From positions 1-35,617 of the forward strand of contig NZ_JACONW010000051.1 of the NCBI RefSeq assembly GCF_014357575.1: DNA of 35,617 nt. The letters run 5' to 3'. The notes under the pieces are model-generated. The model saw only the letters and a program-made list of their open reading frames with translations. It was not told the DNA's origin and searched no databases. Below, piece by piece: positions 25,740-31,938 of this stretch (positions within the stretch are counted from its first letter, which is position 1; each line of letters opens with the position of its first letter). The position numbers and the translations under genes are program-made. Source of the stretch: Pseudomonas folii. GTDB lineage: Bacteria > Pseudomonadota > Gammaproteobacteria > Pseudomonadales > Pseudomonadaceae.

Positions 25740-26618
25740 TCAGCCCGCAAAACGCGTCGACGGCAAACCCTGAATGCCAACATCCGTCGCCAACAGTGCA
25801 CCGTCGAATTGACCATGAGCGTCGCCCGGCTCCGCGCTGGTGACATACAGTGTGGTCATGTCCGGACCGCCAAACACGCAACTGGTGGGATGACTGACTG
25901 GCAGTTCGACGATCCGGTCAACGCTGCCGTCCGGCGCAAAGCGGATCAGGCAGCTACCACCCCAACGGGCGTTCCACACGTAGCCTTCGACGTCCATCGC
26001 CGAGCCGTCCGGCACGCCGCGAGCATGTTCGGCGGCCCAGATCGAGCGCGATGCAAGCTCTCCATTGGCAAGAATCGGGTAGCGATAGATCACGCCATCA
26101 AGACTGTCCGCGCTGTAGAGCTCATCGCTCCTGGAATTCCATAACAGGGTGTTGACGATGCCCTGGCCTTCAAGCAAAGGCGTGACTGCGCCATCGGCGT
26201 CAATTCTGAACAAACCGCCGGAGCGTCGGGTGATCGGCAGATCGCCGCCCTCCTCGTCGAGATTGTTTTGCATGGTGCCCAGCCACAAGCGACCTTGAGC
26301 ATCGCAACGGGCTTCATTGGCGCGATTACCGACAACCGGGTCGGCATTGCACAACAGCGTCAGGTTTGGCGTGTAGCCAGGAGAATCCAGATCAAGACGG
26401 TAGACGCCGCTGGCCAATGTCACCAGTGCGTCGCCCCCGCGAGTGGGAATGAACGACGAGACAGGCTCGGGCAGATGCCATTGCTGATACTGCTCTTCGA
26501 ACAGGCGGCAAGCCAGTCGGGCCGCGATGTCGACCCAGTACAGGGTCTGGGTCTCTGCATCCCAGAACGAGCCTTCGCCCAGCATGAAACGGTGCGCTGA
26601 AACAGGCAGCCATTGCAT
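25740..26618 (-). CDS. SMP-30/gluconolactonase-family lactonase (probable L-arabinonolactonase)
   Basis: A 292-residue six-bladed beta-propeller of the SMP-30/regucalcin family. The divalent-metal and catalytic positions are present: Glu15 (LGEGSFWD), Asn101 (RANEARCDAQGRLW), Asn156 (IVNTLLW) and Asp204 (VPDGSAMDVEG), at spacings close to human SMP-30 (18/103/154/204). No signal peptide, so cytoplasmic. In non-phosphorylative arabinose oxidation the lactone made by arabinose dehydrogenase is opened to L-arabinonate; its place next to araFGH supports that role. The dehydrogenase and dehydratases are not in this window. The leader has AACAAGAACAAA before an AAGGA site. Confidence 0.85.
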   Translation of the reverse strand: MQWLPVSAHRFMLGEGSFWDAETQTLYWVDIAARLACRLFEEQYQQWHLPEPVSSFIPTRGGDALVTLASGVYRLDLDSPGYTPNLTLLCNADPVVGNRANEARCDAQGRLWLGTMQNNLDEEGGDLPITRRSGGLFRIDADGAVTPLLEGQGIVNTLLWNSRSDELYSADSLDGVIYRYPILANGELASRSIWAAEHARGVPDGSAMDVEGYVWNARWGGSCLIRFAPDGSVDRIVELPVSHPTSCVFGGPDMTTLYVTSAEPGDAHGQFDGALLATDVGIQGLPSTRFAG

Positions 26619-26630
26619 ATGAAAATGTCC

Positions 26631-26642
26631 TTTGTTCTTGTT
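26631..26642 (-). promoter_or_regulatory. Crc/Hfq-type A-rich motif before the lactonase
   Basis: In the mRNA sense AACAAGAACAAA runs into the AAGGA ribosome binding site of the lactonase gene. Four consecutive AA steps at 3-base spacing are a strong match to the Hfq/Crc pattern. Confidence 0.65.
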
Positions 26643-26694
26643 TTTTTAGGTGCTTCTTATAGGTGCTTCAGGGTGTTCGGTTATCAGTACAACG

Positions 26695-27417
26695 TTAGTC
26701 GGTGAAGCTGTTTGACGCCAAAGCCTGGCGGGCAAACGATTCGGCAATGACCCCGGCAGCCTGCTCGATCAAGGTCATGCAAGCCCACACGCCCCGCGCC
26801 GCATCACGACTGGCAATCGCGTCGGCGAGATCCTTGTGCAGTGGCAAGGTTTTACCCAATTCGCCCGGCACCGCCGACGACACCTCGAACGACACCGCCA
26901 ACAAGGCACCCAGTGCAGGCAGCATTTGCTCAATGAACCGGTTATGGCTGGCCGCCAGAACCGCTTCATGGAAGCGTCGGTCGGCCAGGTTGTAGTCGCC
27001 CATGTCCGCCACCGATTCTGCCAATGCTGCATACGCCAACTGAATCTCGCTGATCTGCTCGGCGCTGGCCCGCTCGCACGCCCAACGTACTGCCATGGGC
27101 TCGATGGTCCTGCGCAAATCCAGCAAATCCTTCACAAAATCTTCTGGCAATCCCTTGCGTGCCAGCCAGCTCACAACCTGCGGGTCGAACAGATTCCAGC
27201 TACGCAACGGCAAAACCCGGGTGCCCACCTTGGGCCCTACTTCCAGCAGGCCCTTGGCAACCAGGGTTTTGATCGCCTCGCGGATCACCGTACGGCTGAC
27301 GCCTAACTCTTCAGCCAATACCGCTTCGACTTTCAACACCTGACCCGGCCGCACATTGCCCGCCGCGATCCACGCCCCCAGCCAATCGACTGTGGACGCA
27401 TGAAAATTACTACTCAT
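26695..27417 (-). CDS. GntR/FadR-subfamily regulator (FCD domain)
   Basis: A 240-residue regulator. The N-terminal winged helix (about 8-75) contains LKVEAVLAEELGVSRTVIRE and the wing VGPKVGTRVLP. An all-helical FCD effector domain (about 95-225) has the metal-binding pattern D-R-R-F-H and later LPLHKDLADAI. Relatives respond to sugar acids, which fits control of the downstream lactonase and araFGH genes on the same strand. A 15-bp inverted repeat at 27460-27474 lies 43 bases before its start and may be its operator. It likely acts as a repressor relieved by an arabinose-derived acid, which is inference. Confidence 0.9.
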   Translation of the reverse strand: MSSNFHASTVDWLGAWIAAGNVRPGQVLKVEAVLAEELGVSRTVIREAIKTLVAKGLLEVGPKVGTRVLPLRSWNLFDPQVVSWLARKGLPEDFVKDLLDLRRTIEPMAVRWACERASAEQISEIQLAYAALAESVADMGDYNLADRRFHEAVLAASHNRFIEQMLPALGALLAVSFEVSSAVPGELGKTLPLHKDLADAIASRDAARGVWACMTLIEQAAGVIAESFARQALASNSFTD

Positions 27418-27459
27418 GTGCTGCGCCTCACCACGCGGTCATTCCCGCGACCTGAGGCT

Positions 27460-27474
27460 AATCATCACATGATT
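27460..27474. promoter_or_regulatory. candidate FadR-type operator
   Basis: AATCAT-CAC-ATGATT is a perfect 6+6 inverted repeat between the GntR/FadR gene and the divergent galM. Its position fits autoregulation and possibly control of galM about 290 bases away. Confidence 0.55.
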
Positions 27475-27503
27475 GGCTGTCAAACCTGCCTATGGTGTTG
27501 CCC

Positions 27504-27576
27504 GTAGGAGCTGCCGAGGGCTGCGATGGCTCTAATACTGGGGAAACGCCAAATCGCAGCCTTCGGCAGCTCCTAC
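27504..27576. repeat. REP-type inverted repeat upstream of galM
   Basis: GTAGGAGCTGCCGAGGGCTG at 27504 and its near-complement ending at 27576, about 28-base loop. This is the same subtype as the hairpins at 19546, 19923 and 28950. It divides the divergent intergenic region. Confidence 0.8.
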
Positions 27577-27614
27577 AAAATCGATGCGACCATCAAATAG
27601 TATTACGATTAAAT

Positions 27615-27642
27615 TTTCAAGTGACGTTTTATCGGCTATAAA
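27615..27642 (+). promoter_or_regulatory. possible galM promoter
   Basis: TTTCAA (27615-27620) and TATAAA (27637-27642) are separated by 16 bases in an AT-rich stretch about 120 bases before galM. The match to sigma-70 is moderate. Confidence 0.3.
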
Positions 27643-27738
27643 TCCTGATAACACTCTTTTACAGGATGAATAGTCAGACCAATAAACCTTCCCGAGCAAG
27701 AATCCGACCTGTATCGAAGGTTCGGTGCAGCCCACTAC

Positions 27739-27746
27739 AACAACAA
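27739..27746 (+). promoter_or_regulatory. Crc/Hfq-type A-rich motif before galM
   Basis: AACAACAA followed by AAAAGGT lies 14 bases before the galM ATG and overlaps the ribosome-binding region. It matches the AAnAAnAA target of Hfq/Crc. Confidence 0.6.
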
Positions 27747-27760
27747 AAAAGGTACATTCA

Positions 27761-28909
27761 ATGAAACCCTCTTCACTGCTCAGCAGCTTCGGACTGTCCT
27801 TGATGATCGCCACCCTCACGGCCAACGCCGCCAGCCTTACCAATGAACACAGCGCCTTTGGCAAAACAGCCGATGGCACTGCCGTCGAAAAGTACACCCT
27901 GCGCAACAGCCATGGCGTGGAAGCCAACATCATTACCTACGGCGCGACCCTGCAATCGCTGCTCCTGCCGGACAAGAACGGCAAGGTTGAGGATGTGGTC
28001 CTCGGTTTCGATGATGTGAAAGGTTATCAGGACAACGGCACCGTCTATTTCGGCGCAACCATTGGCCGTTTCGGCAACCGTTTGGCCGATGGCAAATTCA
28101 GCCTGGATGGCAAGACCTATCAGGTGCCGCAAAACGACAAGACCAATGCCCTGCACGGTGGCACTCAGGGTTTTGACAAGCGGGTATGGAAAGCTGAACC
28201 CAGCAATGAAAACGGCTGGGTGGGCGTCAAGCTGACCTATGTGTCGCCGGATGGCGAGATGGGGTTCCCCGGAGAGCTGAAAACCGAGGTGACCTACAGC
28301 CTCAACGAGAAGAACGAGCTGCGCATCCACTACAACGCCACCACCAACAAGCCCACCGTGCTCAACCTGACCAATCACAGTTACTTCAACCTCGCGGGCG
28401 CGGGTAACGGTGATGTGCTCAAGCAAGTCGCTACCCTTCACGCTTCGCATTACACGCCGGTCAACGAGAAGCTGATCCCCACCGGCGAACTTCCAGCGGT
28501 CAAAGGCACACCCATGGACTTCCTGACGCCTACAGCCATCGGCAAGAACATCAAGGCGGACCATCAGCAATTGAAATACGCCGAGCCGAAACAAGGCGGG
28601 TTTGATTTCAACTGGGTGCTGGACACTAAAGGCGACGTCAGCAAACTGGCTGCCGAAGTCAGCGACCCGCAATCCGGTCGGCGCCTGCAGTTGTTCACCA
28701 GCGAGCCTGGCGTGCAGCTGTATACCGGCAACTTCCTGGACGGCAGCATCCATGGCAAAGGCGGCAAGGTCTACCCGCACTGGGGCGCCTTCACCCTGGA
28801 AACCCAGCACTACCCGGACGCGCCGAACCAGCCGAAATTCCAGAGCACCCGACTGGATCCGGGCAAGGCGTATACCCAGACGACCGTGTTTAAGTTTTCA
28901 GCACACTAA
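27761..28909 (+). CDS. galM: periplasmic aldose 1-epimerase (mutarotase)
   Basis: A 382-residue galactose-mutarotase-family enzyme with a Sec signal peptide (cleavage near residue 23-24, TANA|ASLTNE), so it acts in the periplasm. Catalytic positions are His132 (LHGGTQGFDKRVW), His206 (LTNHSYFNLAG) and the base Glu347 (TLETQHYPDAPN). It interconverts alpha and beta anomers of sugars before uptake or oxidation, which suits the linked arabinose importer. The start at 27761 was chosen for its intact signal peptide and AAGGT site; the frame opens at 27725. Divergent from the GntR gene and followed by a REP hairpin. Confidence 0.93.
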   Translation: MKPSSLLSSFGLSLMIATLTANAASLTNEHSAFGKTADGTAVEKYTLRNSHGVEANIITYGATLQSLLLPDKNGKVEDVVLGFDDVKGYQDNGTVYFGATIGRFGNRLADGKFSLDGKTYQVPQNDKTNALHGGTQGFDKRVWKAEPSNENGWVGVKLTYVSPDGEMGFPGELKTEVTYSLNEKNELRIHYNATTNKPTVLNLTNHSYFNLAGAGNGDVLKQVATLHASHYTPVNEKLIPTGELPAVKGTPMDFLTPTAIGKNIKADHQQLKYAEPKQGGFDFNWVLDTKGDVSKLAAEVSDPQSGRRLQLFTSEPGVQLYTGNFLDGSIHGKGGKVYPHWGAFTLETQHYPDAPNQPKFQSTRLDPGKAYTQTTVFKFSAH

Positions 28910-28949
28910 AAGTTCAAGGTACCACGCTGTCTCGCGGTGACCGATGGAC

Positions 28950-29023
28950 CTGTAGGAGCTGCCGAAGGCTGCGATAGCGGTGTGTCAGGATGAATGCTTC
29001 GCAGCCTTCGGCAGCTCCTACAG
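28950..29023. terminator. REP hairpin between convergent genes
   Basis: Arms CTGTAGGAGCTGCCGAAGGC (28950) and its complement (ending 29023) form a long stem. It is the only structure between the convergent galM and zinc-binding-protein genes, so it may act as a two-way transcript end. Confidence 0.65.
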
Positions 29024-29042
29024 AAAATGCATTTCAATAGGG

Positions 29043-29936
29043 TTATTTACCCCGCATCGCCGCCACCAACTGATCAACGTTGTACTTGAACATCTTCACA
29101 TAGCTGGCCGCCGGCCCATTGGCTGGCGACAGCGCTTCCACATATAACTCGCCACCGGGCTTGGCACCGCTGGCATCGGCGATCTGTTTCACCAGACGCG
29201 GATCACCGGAGTTCTCGAAAAAGTACGCACTGACGTGCTCCGCCTTGATCTGTCGGATCAACTTGCCCACATCCGCTGCCGAAGCTTCAGATTCGGTGGA
29301 GAAGCCCAAGGGCGACAGGAACGTGACGCCATACGCATCGCCAAAGTAGCCAAAAGCGTCGTGAGACGTCAGCACTTTACGTTGCGCCACCGGGATGGAC
29401 TGGATTTGCGTCCGAGCGTAGCTGTCCAGCGCTTTAAGCTGCTCGGTGTAGCGTTCGCCATTGGCCTTGTAAAGACTGGCGCCCGCGGGGTCGGCTTTTT
29501 CCAGCGCAGCAACGATATTGCGCACGTAGATCACTGCATTGGCAGCGCTGTTCCAGGCGTGTGGGTCGGTAATGCGCTGGCCGTCATCTTCCATGCTGCG
29601 AGTCTTGATCCCGCTGGACAGCACCACTGGCTCGCCTTTGTAGCCTGATGCCTTGATCAGCCGATCCATCCAGCCTTCCAGATGCAAGCCGCTGACAAAT
29701 ACCAGATCGGCTTTCTTCAACGCCTGAGCGTCGGCCGGGCTGGGCTCATAGACATGCGGATCGCCGTTGGGGCCGATCAGCGACGTGACATGCACCCGCT
29801 CGCCGCCGACGGTCTGCACCATGTCGGCAATAACTGTAAATGACGCGACGGCTTCCAGTGGTTTGGCCTGGGCCAGTACACTAAACGCAGACAGCACAAG
29901 GGCTGCCATCGAACTCAACAGCATTGATCGTTTCAT
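29043..29936 (-). CDS. zinc ABC transporter substrate-binding protein (cluster A-I)
   Basis: A 297-residue periplasmic metal-binding protein with a Sec signal peptide (LAQA|KPLEAV). Ligand positions of the ZnuA/TroA/PsaA family are His61 (GDPHVYEP), His126 (DPHAW) and His192 (TSHDAFGYFG). Manganese proteins have Glu at the third position (PsaA SEGAFKYF), so His192 favours zinc. The fourth ligand, usually Asp, aligns with Glu267 (YVEALS), a conservative change. It lacks the His-rich loop of E. coli ZnuA. It is the last gene of a Zur-box operon. Confidence 0.9.
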   Translation of the reverse strand: MKRSMLLSSMAALVLSAFSVLAQAKPLEAVASFTVIADMVQTVGGERVHVTSLIGPNGDPHVYEPSPADAQALKKADLVFVSGLHLEGWMDRLIKASGYKGEPVVLSSGIKTRSMEDDGQRITDPHAWNSAANAVIYVRNIVAALEKADPAGASLYKANGERYTEQLKALDSYARTQIQSIPVAQRKVLTSHDAFGYFGDAYGVTFLSPLGFSTESEASAADVGKLIRQIKAEHVSAYFFENSGDPRLVKQIADASGAKPGGELYVEALSPANGPAASYVKMFKYNVDQLVAAMRGK

Positions 29937-29952
29937 GACGTTCCTCTTGAAA

Positions 29953-30822
29953 TCAGTGGGTCAGGTGGGATTGGGGAAGCAGGCCGCGCAGGATGCCCGT
30001 GCGGCCGAACAACAGAGAGAAGCCATAAAAAGCGCTGGCGGTCAGGACGATGGCGGGTCCAGAGGCGACGCTCATGTGGTAGGAAATGATCAGTCCGATC
30101 AGCCCTGACAACGTCGCAACCAGCGTGGAAATCGCCACCAATACGCTCAATGAAGTGGCCCAGAAGCGCGCCGCCGTCGCCGGGAGCATCATCATGCCGA
30201 CCGCCATCAAGGTGCCCAGCGCCTGAAAGCCTGCCACCAGATTGAGCACCACCAACAACAGAAAAAGTACGTGATACAGCGAGCCACGCCCGCCGACGGC
30301 TCGCAGGAATCCGGGATCAAAACACTCCAGGACCAGTGGCCGATAAATCAGTGCCAGCAGGATCACGGTGAACGAAGCGATGCCGCCGACCATGTAAATC
30401 GCATCGGCGTCGATGGCGAGAATGGTGCCAAACAGCACATGCAGCAGATCTACATTGGAGCCGTGCAGGGAAACGATCATCACCCCGGCTGCCAGCGAGG
30501 TCAGGTAGAAACTGGCGAAACTGGCGTCCTCACGCAGGGCCGTCAAACGGCTGACCAGCCCCGACAGCAGCGCGACCGCCAGACCTGCGATCAAGCCGCC
30601 GATGCCCATGGCAGGCAGCGACAAACCAAAAAACAGAAAGCCCAACGCGGCGCCTGGCAACACCGCATGACTCATGGCATCGCCCACCAGACTCATGCGC
30701 CGCAGCATCAGCAAAACGCCCACCGGCCCCGAGCCAATGCCCAGCGCCAGACACGCCACAAGAGCACGGCGCATGAAGCCGAACTCGATGAAGGGTTCGA
30801 TGAGTAAGGTGTAGAGGGTCAT
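29953..30822 (-). CDS. zinc ABC transporter permease (ABC-3 family)
   Basis: A 289-residue inner-membrane permease of the ZnuB/MntB type with about eight helices. Family motifs include MLRRMSLVGDAMSHAVLPGA near the N-terminus and ALGTLMAVGMMMLPATAARF in the second half. The start MTLYTLLIEPF at 30822 is preferred; the frame beyond it runs through REP sequence. It lies 16 bases upstream of the binding-protein gene and 166 bases after the ATPase gene, with a REP pair in that gap. Confidence 0.92.
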   Translation of the reverse strand: MTLYTLLIEPFIEFGFMRRALVACLALGIGSGPVGVLLMLRRMSLVGDAMSHAVLPGAALGFLFFGLSLPAMGIGGLIAGLAVALLSGLVSRLTALREDASFASFYLTSLAAGVMIVSLHGSNVDLLHVLFGTILAIDADAIYMVGGIASFTVILLALIYRPLVLECFDPGFLRAVGGRGSLYHVLFLLLVVLNLVAGFQALGTLMAVGMMMLPATAARFWATSLSVLVAISTLVATLSGLIGLIISYHMSVASGPAIVLTASAFYGFSLLFGRTGILRGLLPQSHLTH

Positions 30823-30860
30823 GAGAGTGCCCCCGAGAAGTCGACTGAAATGCAGTCCCC

Positions 30861-30948
30861 TGTGGGAGCGGCGCTTGCCCGCGATAAGAGCACCTCGATT
30901 TATCCTGAATCGCATCCAGCCTTATCGCGGGCAAGCACCGCTCCCACA
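30861..30948. repeat. REP-type inverted repeat inside the zinc operon
   Basis: TGTGGGAGCGGCGCTTGCCC at 30861 pairs with the region ending at 30948 (core GCAAGCACCGCTCCCACA). It separates the ATPase from the permease gene and may set their relative expression. Confidence 0.8.
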
Positions 30949-30988
30949 GGTTCCGCGCTTACAACAGGAAGGCGTGGCATCAGGTTCA

Positions 30989-31732
30989 TCATTGAGCCTG
31001 CTCCCCACACAACTCCGCATCCGCACTCCAGAACTCGGCCATGTTGCGTGCCTTGCGCAGGTTCTCGACGTTCAGCACGTCTGCAGTGGCGCCCCAGGCA
31101 ATGGCTTCTCGGGCCATCAATAGGGTTTGCGGAAAGTGCTGACGCACCTGATCGATGTCATGCAGCACCGCGATGACGGTTCTGCCTTGCCCGTGCCAGA
31201 CCCGCACCAGTTCCAGCAGATCGCGCGTGGTGCGTGCGTCAATCGCGGTGAAAGGTTCGTCGAGCAAGATGACGGCCGCGTCCTGAAGCAATAGGCGAGC
31301 GAACAGAACTCGCTGAAACTGTCCGGAAGACAGCGAACCAATGCTGCGAGACTCAAAGCCTTCCAACCCCACCGCTTGCAGTGAATCCTGCGTGCGCTTC
31401 GCCAGGTCGCGAGTCAAACCACGGAACGCGCCGATGCTGCGCCACGCGCCCATCGCCACGGTGTCGGCCACGCTCAATGGAAAGCTGCGGTCGATTTCCG
31501 CGGCTTGAGGCAAATAACCCAGGGTTTTAGTCGCCAGATTGCCGCGGTCCACCCGCCCTGCAGCCGGTTTAAGGGTACCCGCGATGGCTTTGATCAGGGT
31601 TGATTTCCCTGCACCGTTAGGCCCGACGATCGCCGTCAGGCTGCCCGCTTCGAAACAACCGCTGAGGTGGTGCACCGCAGGCCGACGTTCGTAGGCGACG
31701 GTAAGGTCTTTTAGGGAAATGGCCGTGCTCAT
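30989..31732 (-). CDS. zinc ABC transporter ATPase
   Basis: A 247-residue ATPase of the metal-ABC class (ZnuC/MntA-like). It has Walker A VGPNGAGKST, signature SLSSGQFQRVLFARLLL (LSSGQ in place of LSGGQ, common in this class) and Walker B VILLDEPFTAID. The ATG at 31732 forms an ATGA overlap with the stop of a 43-codon gene immediately upstream. That makes the microprotein the first gene of the operon. Confidence 0.92.
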   Translation of the reverse strand: MSTAISLKDLTVAYERRPAVHHLSGCFEAGSLTAIVGPNGAGKSTLIKAIAGTLKPAAGRVDRGNLATKTLGYLPQAAEIDRSFPLSVADTVAMGAWRSIGAFRGLTRDLAKRTQDSLQAVGLEGFESRSIGSLSSGQFQRVLFARLLLQDAAVILLDEPFTAIDARTTRDLLELVRVWHGQGRTVIAVLHDIDQVRQHFPQTLLMAREAIAWGATADVLNVENLRKARNMAEFWSADAELCGEQAQ

Positions 31733-31860
31733 GGTATGGCCACCGCCCAGACGATGGCCAACCACAGCAATATCAGCATGCCCAGCGCGAGCACGACTCG
31801 CTTCCATGCCGATTGGGCGAGAACCGAACCGGCGATGGAAGGAACACGGGGAGCTTTCAT
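31729..31860 (-). CDS. 43-residue single-pass membrane microprotein
   Basis: Reads MKAPRVPSIAGSVLAQSAWK, then RVVLALGMLILLWLAIVWAV and ends AIP. It has a basic N-terminal tail (positive-inside, so the N-terminus is likely cytoplasmic) followed by one helix of about 20 hydrophobic residues. An AGGT site lies nine bases before the ATG. Its stop overlaps the ATPase start (ATGA), a sign of genuine translation and coupling. It is the first gene downstream of the Zur box, so it should be made when zinc is short. A regulatory or assembly subunit of the transporter is a reasonable guess; I cannot assign a family. Confidence 0.7.
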   Translation of the reverse strand: MKAPRVPSIAGSVLAQSAWKRVVLALGMLILLWLAIVWAVAIP

Positions 31861-31909
31861 GGGCCAGTAACCTGCAACGATTCGTTACAGTATTACATAG
31901 CCAAACATC

Positions 31910-31932
31910 GAAATGTTATGAAATAACATTTA
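31910..31932 (-). promoter_or_regulatory. Zur box of the zinc operon
   Basis: AAATGTTAT (31911-31919), three bases, then ATAACATTT (31923-31931): a perfect 9+9 inverted repeat with the spacing of the proteobacterial Zur site (TGTTATAnTATAACA). It lies 50 bases before the microprotein start and 7 bases before the 3' end of the upstream lyase gene on the same strand. A possible -35 (TTCATA) falls inside it, with TATGTA 17 bases on, so bound Zur would block polymerase. Confidence 0.88.
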
Positions 31933-31938
31933 TATCCG

